Origin: an uncultured Eubacteriales bacterium
GTDB lineage: Bacteria; Bacillota; Clostridia; Oscillospirales; Acutalibacteraceae
Length of the DNA: 40,956 bases
Direction: 5' to 3'
Assembly: GCA_934667845.1 (NCBI GenBank)
Contig: CAKUMQ010000020.1
Span: forward strand, 1-40,956
Below the pieces are notes generated by a model, which searched no databases, was not told the DNA's origin, and saw nothing but the letters and a program-made list of their open reading frames with translations. The position numbers and the translations under genes are program-made. Below are positions 7,335 through 15,310 of this stretch, one piece after another; within the stretch, counting starts at the first letter, position 1, and every line of letters begins with the position of its first letter.

Positions 7335-7877
7335 TTATTCCTCCATCCGATATTTATACAGGCTGACGCGGCCGTAGCGATACCGCTTCTCCAGAGCGAG
7401 CGCGCCGATCCGCTCGGGCAGCGCTGTGTCGGCGTCGCATTCCGCCATCACGATCGCCCCGGTCTCCAGATGCGGGACGACCGCCGTCAGGGCGGGAAGC
7501 AGACAGCCCGAAGCATAGGGCGGGTCGAGAAAAACCAGCCCGAAGCGGTCCTTCGGGTGGGCGAGATAGCCGAGCGCATCGGTGCAAAGCACCTGCGACT
7601 GCGGGAAAAAGCCCGCGGCGCGGACGTTTTTCTGCACGACGGCGGCAGCGGCAGCATTGCGGTCGACAAATACCGCGCCGGAGGCGCCGCGGCTGAGCGC
7701 CTCGATACCGAGCTGCCCCGAGCCCGCAAACAGATCCAGCACGCGCCGTCCCTCAATATCAAACTGGATGGCGCTGAACAGCGCCTCCTTCACCCGTTCG
7801 GCAGTCGGGCGGGTGATGTCGTCGCCGGGCAGCGTTTCGAGACGCTTGCCGCGGGCGGAGCCGGTGATGACGCGCAT
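7335..7877 (-). CDS. rsmD: 16S rRNA (guanine(966)-N2)-methyltransferase
   Basis: A 180-aa Rossmann-fold methyltransferase. It has the N-terminal MRVITGSARGKRL, RPTAERVKEALFSAI, the SAM loop LDLFAGSGQLGIEALSRGA and the catalytic DPPY, all typical of RsmD, which methylates G966 in the small-subunit decoding region. AAGGAGG lies 8 nt before the ATG. It is the first gene of the minus-strand rsmD-coaD-coiled-coil operon and has a clear sigma-A promoter upstream. Confidence 0.95.
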   Translation of the reverse strand: MRVITGSARGKRLETLPGDDITRPTAERVKEALFSAIQFDIEGRRVLDLFAGSGQLGIEALSRGASGAVFVDRNAAAAAVVQKNVRAAGFFPQSQVLCTDALGYLAHPKDRFGLVFLDPPYASGCLLPALTAVVPHLETGAIVMAECDADTALPERIGALALEKRYRYGRVSLYKYRMEE

Positions 7878-7923
7878 GGACGGTTCCTCCTTCGGGAAAC
7901 GGGAATCAATAACGGTTTAAACT

Positions 7924-7952
7924 ATTATCCCACGAACCGCCCCGCCTGTCAA
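7924..7952 (-). promoter_or_regulatory. Sigma-A promoter of the rsmD operon
   Basis: On the minus strand TTGACA (7947-7952) and GATAAT (7924-7929) are separated by exactly 17 nt. The promoter is divergent from the promoter of the RyR-domain operon. Confidence 0.8.
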
Positions 7953-7989
7953 GGGCTATTGTCGGGGGTTTGATACTTTTTACAGGGGG

Positions 7990-8010
7990 TGAAAATCATT
8001 TTCATGAAAA
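7990..8010. promoter_or_regulatory. Fur-family-like operator upstream of the RyR operon
   Basis: TGAAAATCATTTTCA (7990-8004) is a perfect 7-1-7 inverted repeat, differing from the Fur consensus TGATAATNATTATCA at two symmetric positions. It overlaps a second palindrome, TTTTCATGAAAA (7999-8010). Overlapping repeats of this kind are typical of Fur/Zur/PerR sites. It ends 2 nt before the candidate -35 of the plus-strand promoter. The identity of the binding regulator is inference. Confidence 0.45.
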
Positions 8011-8012
8011 CG

Positions 8013-8041
8013 TGGAAATCTGCGGAATTTTATGGTATACT
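8013..8041 (+). promoter_or_regulatory. Promoter of the RyR-domain operon
   Basis: TATACT (8036-8041) with an extended TGG just before it, and TGGAAA (8013-8018, 4/6 to TTGACA) 17 nt upstream. It leaves a leader of about 90 nt before the start at 8139, rich in GC inverted repeats. Confidence 0.6.
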
Positions 8042-8138
8042 GTCAACGGATACCGCCGCGCGGGAAAGCGGGGCGGGCGAAAAAGCGGGCGGCTGCCGGA
8101 TAGTTTGCGGTGCGTTCCCGCTCGCGGGAGGAAAAACG

Positions 8139-10361
8139 ATGGGCGTACCGTTCTTTTGCATGGGGATCCTTGCCATGGGGATCGCCGCCGTGTGTGCCTT
8201 TACCTACCGGCACAACACCTCGAAATGCATTGCCGCCGTTACGTTGGGCGTTCTCTTTTCTGCCTTTTTCATGATCCTGCCCACCGAATGGACGGCGCCC
8301 GGAGAGTCGGTCGAGCATCCCGGGCTGTATGCGGTGCTGTCGTCCCTGCTGTACAGCTTTAAGGCGATCGGCGGCGGACAGGATGTTTTGCAGCTGGAGA
8401 CGGTTGCGCTGAGCGGGCCGCTTAAATCAGTCTACATATACTTTAATTACCTCTTATATGCGCTGGCGCCGATCCTGGCCTCCAGCTTGGTCGTATCCTT
8501 TTTCGGCGACAGCGGCGACAGGATCCGCTACTTCTTTTCGCGCTCGCCCCGCTGCTATGTCTTTTCCGATGTCAACGAAAACGCTGTGGCGCTCGCCGGG
8601 GGACTGAAAGCGCAGAAAGGGAGGAAAACGCTGGTCTTTTGCCGCGCTAAACAGGCGGATGCCGAACAGCTTGCCGAGGCCAGACGGCTTGGGGGGATCT
8701 TGCTGCATTCCTCCTGCGCGGATCTGCGGCTTTACAGGCGCTTCGGGGAATATGTGTTCTGTCTCCTTTCGGAAAATGAGGACGACAATACGGAGCTTGC
8801 CAAGACGCTGATCTCCCGAAAGGATCGGTACGGGAAGCACCGGGTAACGGTCAACGCCTTTGTACAAAACCGCGCGAATGTCGAAATGATGGAATCCATG
8901 GCTGTCAAAAAGCCCTGCGCGGTCTTTGAAAGCACGGACCCGCGGCTTGTGGACAAGGCGCGCGCCGTCATCGCGCAGGCGCCGAAAACCGCGCTCGTCT
9001 TTTTCAGGGCTTCCGATACGGACGCCGCTTTGGAGGAGCTGAAGCATGTGCACGCCGTCAGGACGTTTTCCGCCGATTGGCAGTCCGCCGCGGTGGGAAC
9101 AGCGCCGGACGCCTATGACCTGACGCTGTACTCGCTCGAAGAGACGGGCGGCAAGGGCGGCAAAACGGGAACGCGGATATCCCAAAGGGAGATCGGCTGC
9201 CGCGGCGGCCGCCTGACTGCCGCATGGGATAAGGCACCTCTGGAGATCCGCTTTATTGATGAGATAGAGCGGTTTTGCAGCCATTTGCTCTTCACCTGTC
9301 CGCTGTACGATCTGCCGGACGGCAGGAGGGATATCTGCGTGCTGCTGGTGGGCTGCGGCAGGCTCGGTACGCAGATGCTGAAAACCGTTTTCCGGTACGG
9401 ACGGATCGCGGGATACACCCTGCAGATCCGCGTTCTGGATAAGCGGGCAAAGGAGGTCGAACAGGAGCTGCTCGCGCAATGCCCGGAGCTTGACTGCTAT
9501 GACATTTCGTTTGAAAATGTGAACAGCGAGAGCCTCGATCTTGAGAGGGCGGTCGCCGATTACGCAAAGGCGACCTTTGTCTGTGTGGCGACCGATTCCG
9601 ATGATGTGAACATCCGCACGGCGGAGACGGTCTACCGCGTTCTGCGCCGCGGCTACTCCGGGTATACGCCGCCGATATTCGCCCGTGTCCGCCGGTCGGC
9701 AAAAGCGAACAATTACGGAGAAAGCCCGTATCTGTCGGACAGAAACATTCATCTGTTCGGCACGACCGCCTCTGTTTTTTCCAGCGATACGCTGTTTAGT
9801 TCGGAGCTGGAGCAGCTGGCCTTTGCCGTGCACCTGTGCTACTGCGGGGCGCTGGACGAGCCGAAGGACAGCGCCGCCTATAAAAGGGCGCTGAGCAGCT
9901 ATCGCCTGTCCGCCTATGCCCGCCGTTCGTCTCTGGCGGTGGCTCTGCATATTCCGGCAAAGCTGCGCAGCTGCGGGATCGCCACGCGCGGCGCCCTGCC
10001 CGCAGAGGACGAGCTGGGCGGGCTTGAAACGGCGCTTGCCGATGAGACGGTCTTTCAGACCCTTGTGCGCAACGAGCATGACCGCTGGAGCGCCTTTATG
10101 CGCAGCGAGGGATACCGCACGGTGGATATTGAGACGGTAAAAAAATACGCGCCGTATACCCGCTCCCACAAGGACGACAAGGCGAAGCTGCATCCCTGTA
10201 TCGTCGGGTGGGAGGAGCTGGACGCGCTGCAGGAGCAGTATGACGCGCTGCAAAAGAAGCTGGATCTGAAAAAGAGCAATTTTAAAGAATACGACGAAAA
10301 GATCATTGCCGAAATGCCGCAGATCATCAGAAAAATGTATCAGCTTTGCAGGGAGGACTGA
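8139..10361 (+). CDS. Membrane protein with tandem TrkA-N/RCK-like domains and C-terminal RyR-like domain
   Basis: A 740-aa protein, not assignable to a named gene. Residues 3-22, 30-47 and 97-122 are clear membrane helices, with a possible shorter one at 62-77. A first Rossmann-like domain (about 138-290) lacks a full glycine motif. A second (about 398-545) has VLLVGCGRLG (402-410), a GxGxxG dinucleotide loop as in TrkA-N/RCK potassium-channel gating domains. The C-terminal stretch NEHDRW (645-650) to HPCIVGWEELD (685-695) resembles the RyR repeat known from ryanodine receptors and some bacterial proteins, ending in a short helical tail. The start at 8139 has GGGAGG 7 nt upstream; the open frame back to 7989 crosses the promoter. 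It lies 2 nt before a second RyR gene. A ligand-gated channel or nucleotide sensor is suggested by architecture but unproven. Confidence 0.72.
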   Translation: MGVPFFCMGILAMGIAAVCAFTYRHNTSKCIAAVTLGVLFSAFFMILPTEWTAPGESVEHPGLYAVLSSLLYSFKAIGGGQDVLQLETVALSGPLKSVYIYFNYLLYALAPILASSLVVSFFGDSGDRIRYFFSRSPRCYVFSDVNENAVALAGGLKAQKGRKTLVFCRAKQADAEQLAEARRLGGILLHSSCADLRLYRRFGEYVFCLLSENEDDNTELAKTLISRKDRYGKHRVTVNAFVQNRANVEMMESMAVKKPCAVFESTDPRLVDKARAVIAQAPKTALVFFRASDTDAALEELKHVHAVRTFSADWQSAAVGTAPDAYDLTLYSLEETGGKGGKTGTRISQREIGCRGGRLTAAWDKAPLEIRFIDEIERFCSHLLFTCPLYDLPDGRRDICVLLVGCGRLGTQMLKTVFRYGRIAGYTLQIRVLDKRAKEVEQELLAQCPELDCYDISFENVNSESLDLERAVADYAKATFVCVATDSDDVNIRTAETVYRVLRRGYSGYTPPIFARVRRSAKANNYGESPYLSDRNIHLFGTTASVFSSDTLFSSELEQLAFAVHLCYCGALDEPKDSAAYKRALSSYRLSAYARRSSLAVALHIPAKLRSCGIATRGALPAEDELGGLETALADETVFQTLVRNEHDRWSAFMRSEGYRTVDIETVKKYAPYTRSHKDDKAKLHPCIVGWEELDALQEQYDALQKKLDLKKSNFKEYDEKIIAEMPQIIRKMYQLCRED

Positions 10362-10363
10362 CT

Positions 10364-10681
10364 ATGTACAAACCGAAGCCGGTGGATACCTCGGCGGTCA
10401 TTTTGCCGGACGAGCTGCTGGAGCTTACCGAGAAGATCGCCGAAAACGTTCATGAGGTCTGGTCGCAGGGACGGATCAGGGAGGGGTGGACATACGGAAA
10501 GGTGCGGGACGACGCACGCCGGGAGACGCCCTGTCTGGTGCCGTACGGCGAGCTGCCCGAGAGCGAAAAGGCATATGACAGGAACACGGCGCTGGAGACC
10601 GTGAAACTGATCGTAAAGCTGGGCTATGTCATCCGCAGGGAAACAGCCCCCGCCGAAACGGAGGAGGACTGTCATGGATAA
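10364..10681 (+). CDS. Stand-alone RyR-domain protein
   Basis: A 105-aa soluble protein. Residues about 18-95 carry the bacterial RyR-domain pattern: IAENVHEVWSQGRIREGW, TYGKVRD, then TPCLVPYGELPESEKAYDRN and a closing helix ETVKLIVKLGY. In ryanodine receptors RyR repeats are structural modules of the cytosolic assembly; in bacteria they occur alone or fused to other domains with unknown ligands. GGGAGG (10351-10356) in the end of the preceding gene is its ribosome site and the gap is 2 nt, so it is co-translated with the 740-aa membrane RyR protein. The two presumably act together. Confidence 0.78.
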   Translation: MYKPKPVDTSAVILPDELLELTEKIAENVHEVWSQGRIREGWTYGKVRDDARRETPCLVPYGELPESEKAYDRNTALETVKLIVKLGYVIRRETAPAETEEDCHG

Positions 10682-10739
10682 AGCGGCGCTTGCGGAAGGC
10701 GGGGCAATCGCAGCAGGATGTTACGGTAAAGAGATGTGA
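10674..10739 (+). CDS. Possible 21-aa ORF at the end of the RyR operon
   Basis: ATG at 10674 overlaps the end of the RyR gene (stop at 10679-10681) and has GAGGAGG 5 nt upstream. It encodes MDKAALAEGG-AIAAGCYGKEM and then stops just before the operon terminator. The coupled start and ribosome site look genuine, but no family can be assigned to 21 residues. It could be a micro-protein or the remnant of a deleted third gene. Confidence 0.3.
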   Translation: MDKAALAEGGAIAAGCYGKEM

Positions 10740-10750
10740 GCATAAAAACA

Positions 10751-10795
10751 AGGCAGATGGCAAGGGGGATACCCTTGCGTCTGCCTAGTTTTTTT
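10751..10795 (+). terminator. Bidirectional terminator between the RyR operon and the GH38 gene
   Basis: A long hairpin (AGGCAGA and GCAAGGG pairing with CCCTTGC and TCTGCCT, small internal bulge) at 10751-10786 is followed by AG and seven T on the plus strand. On the minus strand the same stem is followed by TTGTTTTT, so it can also end the convergent mannosidase transcript. Confidence 0.85.
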
Positions 10796-10820
10796 ATCCT
10801 TTTATCGGACGATACCGCGG

Positions 10821-13490
10821 TCAGCAGGGGCGGTAGAGCGTGACGATCTGCTTCGGCGCGGCGACAGCGCTCTCGGGCGCGCCGCACACGGTCTCATCCA
10901 TGCGGGCGGACTGCCACGCGTCGGCGTCCACGGCCAGCGGCTGCGGCGTATCGGTCAGGTTGACGGCGCGCAACAGCAGGCCGCTGCCGTTTTCCGCCTT
11001 TTTCAGCGCTGTGACCAGCACGCCGTCTCCGGCGGTGAGGGGCAGGAGCGTCGTGTTATCCGGGATCTTCACATCCCGATAGGGATCCGGCAGGAAGTAG
11101 AAGCCCTCCAGACGGCTGTCCTGCACGGCGGCGCGGCCCTGCATGAACTTGCGCTCGTCGCCCGACGTGTACAGCGCCGACAGCCCAGCGCGGAACTGCA
11201 CGGCATGCACCGGCACACCGGCAGCGGCGGCGTGGCCGGTATAAGTCTCCAGCCCGAAACGCGCCGTGACCGTGCGCAGGCACTGGTTCTGTGGGCAGAG
11301 CCACTGGTCGCCGCCGCCGACGCGCAGCGTCTGTTGGTCGCGGGTGATGACGCCGGTGGCGCGCACGAGGGTGAACGCCAGCGTGCAGCGCTCGCCCAGG
11401 TGCTCGACCTCGTGATTGCCCTCGGTCAGCACGGCGACGCCGCCCTGTCCGTCCTCGAGCGCGGCAAAGCCGCTGTTCGGGATGACCTTGCTGCTGGTTT
11501 CGCCGTGGTCGGCGTCGGTGTGGGAAACGATGTCAAACGGAATGTCGGCAAAAATGCGGTCGGTGTCGATGCCGGTGTTGACGAGCAGACGCAGACGGTG
11601 GTCGCAGGACGCATTGTCCACGCGCGCCGCGATCTCCACCCGGGTTGCGTCCGCCGTGAGCCGCAGCGTCAGGCAGACGACCGTCTCCTTTGTCTCCTCG
11701 GACCGGCAGCGGCGCTCGAAATCATAGCAGACGGGCAGCGCCATGCGGCGGGTGACGGTCAGCTCCTGCACGAGCGCGTCCGCGCGGGTGAGCGCCACCT
11801 CGGCGGGGAAGTCGCTGCCGTACAGCGGCTCGCCTGCGCCGACATAATAGAGGTAGGAATCCCCCTGATCGGCAGTGTCCTCCAGCTCGAGCGCGTCGGT
11901 GAGCCGCCGCCCGGTACGCTTGTCGAGAAGGTGGATGCGGCCGTCTGCCTCTGCCTCCACCCGCAGATAGGCGTTTTCGATCACGGCAGAGCCGCTTGAG
12001 GCAGCGGTCGCGGCGATCGGGTTTTCCTCCGCCGTGCCGTTGACGACAAAGCCCTTGAAGGCAAACGGGGCGACAACGCCGGTGCGCAGAGAGATCCGAT
12101 AGCGGTCAACGGGGAAGTTGCCGGGCAGATTCAGCGGGCTGAAGCCGTCGCGCACGGCGTCCCGTTTGGACAGCACCGTAAATGCGGCGGGAGTGCCGTC
12201 GGCATCGGTGATCGTGATGCCGCGGGCGTTGTCCGCCTTCGGAATATCCACCGTCAGCTCGACCACGTCGGCAAGCGGCGCCTGCGTTGTGTTGGCGAGG
12301 ACGATCAGATAGTTGTCCTTTGTGCGGCCGGGCAGGTCGAGATGAGCGGCGGCGATCTTCATGCCGCGGTCGAGGATATCTGCCGTTGTGGTCGAAAGCC
12401 GCGCAAAGTTGTCCTCCATATGGGCGTGAACCTCGTCGCGGCTGCAGCCGCAGATGGAATCGTGGGGGTGGTTGCGCATCAGCTGCTTCCACATATAGCG
12501 GAAGTGATCGACGGAATAGACGCCAAAGGCGCCCGCCAGCTCCATCATGGCATACAGCGGCTCGAGGCGGTTTTCCAGCATGGTCTGCGCGCGGACGTTG
12601 GCTTGCTTTAAGTAAACGCGGGAGGAGAGCGTGCCCTTCAGCACCGAGTCGCCGCCCCCGCGCAGCTCGCCCTTGTGGACGGGCAGCTCGATGCGGTTTT
12701 CCCGCACATAGGTCTGTACGCGCTGCACATAGTCGCAAAGGCGGTCCTGCATCACGGACTTGCCCTCGGGCAGCTCGGCGTTGAGCATGCTGAGGATCGG
12801 CAGCAGATCGGGCTGCGCTTCGGTGTGGTCGACGCCGTTCATCAGCAGCAGATACGGCGTCAGCGCCACGCCCTCAAACAGCCGCTCATTGCTGGAGAGC
12901 ACGATGGGCGCTCTGTCCGGCTCGGGCGGGAAGTGCTGGGCGTTGTTATACCAGTAGCGCATATGGACAGCCAGCGCCTGCGTGCCGTCTGCGCCCTCCC
13001 AGATGAATTCCGAGGGCATGACCGATCCGTTGGGACGGTGCGTGTCCAGCCCGCGGCCGAAGATGAAATTGTCGATGCCGAAGCCCTTGAGGATCTGCGG
13101 AAGCTGGGAGATGTTGCCGAACTGGTCGGGCGCATAGCCGACCGTGTCGCAGTGACCGAAGGCTTCGGCGATGCGACGACCCTCCAACAGGTTGCGGACC
13201 GTGGATTCGCCCGAGGTCAGATAATAGTCGTTCTGCAAATACCAGGGGCCGACCATCAGGCGTTCCTCGGAGATGTATTGGCGTAGCTTGTCCCGCATTT
13301 CGGGGCGGATGTCGAGATAGTCCTCCAAAACGACAGTCTGGGCATCCAGATGGAAGATGTACTCCGGCTGCTCGTCCAGAATGACAAGACAGCGGTCGAT
13401 CAGGTCGCACAGCCGCAGCTTCATGCTTTCCAGCGGCATGTACCATTCCCGATCCCAGTGCGTGTGAGAAATGACGCAAAACAGTTTCAA
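10821..13490 (-). CDS. Glycoside hydrolase family 38 alpha-mannosidase
   Basis: An 889-aa cytosolic enzyme without signal peptide. HTHWDREW (9-16) supplies the zinc ligands His11 and Asp13. PDQFGN contains the expected nucleophile Asp122, and NHPHDSICGC (about 342-351) matches the helical-domain His segment of the family. The C-terminal half is the usual beta-sandwich. GH38 enzymes hydrolyse terminal alpha-mannosides with retention; size and motifs resemble bacterial mannosidases such as E. coli MngB, but specificity cannot be read from the sequence. The start is TTG at 13490 with AGGAG 9 nt upstream. It is transcribed alone, divergently from a GntR/LacI-type regulator, and shares the intergenic operator region with it. 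Confidence 0.93.
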   Translation of the reverse strand: MKLFCVISHTHWDREWYMPLESMKLRLCDLIDRCLVILDEQPEYIFHLDAQTVVLEDYLDIRPEMRDKLRQYISEERLMVGPWYLQNDYYLTSGESTVRNLLEGRRIAEAFGHCDTVGYAPDQFGNISQLPQILKGFGIDNFIFGRGLDTHRPNGSVMPSEFIWEGADGTQALAVHMRYWYNNAQHFPPEPDRAPIVLSSNERLFEGVALTPYLLLMNGVDHTEAQPDLLPILSMLNAELPEGKSVMQDRLCDYVQRVQTYVRENRIELPVHKGELRGGGDSVLKGTLSSRVYLKQANVRAQTMLENRLEPLYAMMELAGAFGVYSVDHFRYMWKQLMRNHPHDSICGCSRDEVHAHMEDNFARLSTTTADILDRGMKIAAAHLDLPGRTKDNYLIVLANTTQAPLADVVELTVDIPKADNARGITITDADGTPAAFTVLSKRDAVRDGFSPLNLPGNFPVDRYRISLRTGVVAPFAFKGFVVNGTAEENPIAATAASSGSAVIENAYLRVEAEADGRIHLLDKRTGRRLTDALELEDTADQGDSYLYYVGAGEPLYGSDFPAEVALTRADALVQELTVTRRMALPVCYDFERRCRSEETKETVVCLTLRLTADATRVEIAARVDNASCDHRLRLLVNTGIDTDRIFADIPFDIVSHTDADHGETSSKVIPNSGFAALEDGQGGVAVLTEGNHEVEHLGERCTLAFTLVRATGVITRDQQTLRVGGGDQWLCPQNQCLRTVTARFGLETYTGHAAAAGVPVHAVQFRAGLSALYTSGDERKFMQGRAAVQDSRLEGFYFLPDPYRDVKIPDNTTLLPLTAGDGVLVTALKKAENGSGLLLRAVNLTDTPQPLAVDADAWQSARMDETVCGAPESAVAAPKQIVTLYRPC

Positions 13491-13526
13491 CGCTCAGCAC
13501 TCCTATTCCGGAAAAGTTGTTATACT

Positions 13527-13538
13527 TGCTATATAGCA
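13527..13538. promoter_or_regulatory. Palindromic candidate operator in the GH38 leader
   Basis: TGCTATATAGCA is a perfect 12-bp palindrome lying about 30 bp downstream of the GH38 -10 box, where a bound repressor would block transcription. The first eight bases recur at 13632-13639 on the regulator side. The divergent GntR/LacI-type protein is the obvious candidate binder. Confidence 0.5.
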
Positions 13539-13567
13539 GGATGATGAAATACCGCCTGCCTGTCTGC

Positions 13568-13596
13568 AGTCTATCATAGGATAAGGCGTAAGTCAA
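13568..13596 (-). promoter_or_regulatory. Sigma-A promoter of the GH38 gene
   Basis: On the minus strand TTGACT (13591-13596) and TAGACT (13568-13573) are separated by 17 nt. The predicted start lies about 70 nt before the TTG start codon and the leader contains the palindrome at 13527-13538. Confidence 0.65.
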
Positions 13597-13690
13597 TACT
13601 GTTTTGTGCGCAATAATACAGGTTTTTGAGTTGCTATATTATGGATGTGAAACTGCGTATTGCCCCCTTTTCTTTTTTCGGCGGATGTGG

Positions 13691-13696
13691 TATACT
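13691..13696 (+). promoter_or_regulatory. -10 box of the GntR/LacI-type regulator
   Basis: TATACT preceded by TGTGG, about 40 nt upstream of the start codon. No good -35 is found at 16-18 nt, which fits a weak regulator promoter. Confidence 0.4.
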
Positions 13697-13735
13697 GAAA
13701 CAACAAAAACCGGAAGAGAAAGTGGGCGGTCCTGT

Positions 13736-14824
13736 ATGGCGGCTTCGGTGTCCAAAAAAGAGCAGATCTGCGCCTATATCCTGCGGCAGATCCAGCAAAA
13801 GCCGCTTTGCCCCGGCGACCGTCTGCCGTCGGAAAAGCAGCTTTGCGACCGCTTCGGTGTCAGTCGCATCACGGCGCAGAACGCGCTGAATCAGCTCGAA
13901 CGCGAGGGAATGATCTACCGCGTGCGGGGGAGCGGGTCGTTTGTCGGGCCTGCGCAGCCGTCGGCTGTGCTGCCGCTGATCATGAACAGCCTTGCGCCGG
14001 AGGGGCGGCATATGGAGATCATCGCGGGGGCGGGCAACTATCTGTCCGACGTAAACGGCCACACGGCAGTCTATCCGCTCTACAGCGAGCCGGAAAAGGA
14101 ACGGCAGACCTTTGACGCCCTGATCGGGCAGGGGCACCGCTCGTTTTTGGTGCTGCCGGGTCAGCGGCGGGAAAGCCGCGATCTGTATTTTGACCTGATC
14201 CGCAGGGGTCTGCAGCTGGTGTTTTTGGATAGCTGCCCGGCGGGACTTTGCAGCAATCTGGTCTCCTGCGACAATACCCTGGGCGGATTTTTGCTGACGG
14301 AGCATCTGATCCGCTGCGGCTTTCGCCGGATCGCCGCGATCGCGCCGACGGGCTTTTGCACAGTCGAGCAGCGCCTTTCGGGATACCGGTATGCATTAAC
14401 GCGCGGCGGGCTGCCCGTGCGGGAGGACTATGTGCTGTATCTGCAGGATACGGGCGCGCCGCTTTTTGCCTCGGTGGCGGAAGCGGTCGACCGTCTTTTG
14501 GCACTGCCGGATCGCCCGGATGCGCTGTTTTGCCTGAACGATCTGGTGGCGGTAACGGCGTATGCCCGTTTAGCGGAGAGCGGGGTTCATGTCCCCGGGG
14601 ATATCGCGCTCGCGGGATTTGACAACCTGTCACTGGCGCAGGGGTGTGCCGTGCCGCTGACGACGGTGGAGCAGCCCTTTGCCGCCATGGGGTATGAGGC
14701 GGCGCGGCTCGCCTATCGGCTGCAGCAGGAGCCGACGGATCGCTTTCAGAGTATTCAGCTGCCGGTGCGGCTGATCGTGCGCGAATCGACCGCCGGACAG
14801 TCAGCCGAGCAGACGCACGGCTAA
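13736..14824 (+). CDS. GntR-type winged-helix / LacI-type sugar-binding regulator
   Basis: A 362-aa transcription factor. Residues about 5-72 form a GntR winged helix (PGDRLPSEKQLCDRFGVSRITAQNALNQLEREG, then RVRGSGSFV in the wing). Residues about 75-355 resemble the LacI/ribose-binding sensor fold (CDNTLGGFLLTEHLIRCGFRRIAAI, LFCLNDLVAVTAY, DIALAGFDNLSLAQ, LTTVEQPF). This combination is known from AraR-like sugar regulators that leave their operator when a sugar binds. It is divergent from the GH38 gene and probably controls it through the palindrome at 13527. The start at 13736 is chosen because it begins the winged helix; the ribosome site is weak. The 3' end overlaps spmB by 24 nt, tail to tail. 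Confidence 0.9.
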   Translation: MAASVSKKEQICAYILRQIQQKPLCPGDRLPSEKQLCDRFGVSRITAQNALNQLEREGMIYRVRGSGSFVGPAQPSAVLPLIMNSLAPEGRHMEIIAGAGNYLSDVNGHTAVYPLYSEPEKERQTFDALIGQGHRSFLVLPGQRRESRDLYFDLIRRGLQLVFLDSCPAGLCSNLVSCDNTLGGFLLTEHLIRCGFRRIAAIAPTGFCTVEQRLSGYRYALTRGGLPVREDYVLYLQDTGAPLFASVAEAVDRLLALPDRPDALFCLNDLVAVTAYARLAESGVHVPGDIALAGFDNLSLAQGCAVPLTTVEQPFAAMGYEAARLAYRLQQEPTDRFQSIQLPVRLIVRESTAGQSAEQTHG

Positions 14825-15310
14825 CGCCGCCAAAAATACGCCGGACAGGTCGCCGACCGCGGCGGCAGGAAGCGTGTGGCGCGTGCGGGTCACGCCGACA
14901 TGGGCATAGTATACCGTCACGGCATAAAACGTGGTCTCGGTGGAGGCCTGCAGGACGCAGGCGATCCTTCCGGTGAGCGAATCCGGACCGAAGCGGTCAA
15001 GCCCGTCTTTCAGCAGCGCCAGCGAGCCACTCCCGGAAAAGGGGCGCAGCAGCGCCAGCGGCAGCACCTCGCCCGGTATGCCGATGCGGGAGGTCAGCGG
15101 ATCGAGCCACGCCGCGAGCGTTTCGGTCAGACCGCTGGCGCGCAGGGCGTTGACGGCAAGCAGTAAACCGATCAGGGTGGGGATCAGCGCGACGGCGGAT
15201 CGCCCGCCCTCCTTTGCGCCCTCAACAAAGCGGTCGAATACCGGCACGCGGCGAAACAGCCCGTACAGAGCCAGCGCGGCGGCAAGCGCGGGCACAAGAA
15301 ACGCCGTCAT
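14801..15310 (-). CDS. spmB: Spore maturation protein B
   Basis: A 169-aa membrane protein of the nucleoside-transporter-gate (Gate) fold with about five helices. The segments FVEGAKEGGRSAVALIPTLIGLLLAVNALRASG (start of the protein) and LRPFSGSGSLALL (about 88-100) and STETTFYAVTVYYAHVG (about 123-139) are SpmB hallmarks. SpmA and SpmB together are needed for spore-core dehydration and heat resistance in Bacillus and Clostridium. Its ATG overlaps the spmA stop (ATGA at 15307-15310). The 3' end overlaps the regulator gene on the other strand by 24 nt with no terminator visible. Confidence 0.93.
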   Translation of the reverse strand: MTAFLVPALAAALALYGLFRRVPVFDRFVEGAKEGGRSAVALIPTLIGLLLAVNALRASGLTETLAAWLDPLTSRIGIPGEVLPLALLRPFSGSGSLALLKDGLDRFGPDSLTGRIACVLQASTETTFYAVTVYYAHVGVTRTRHTLPAAAVGDLSGVFLAALAVRLLG

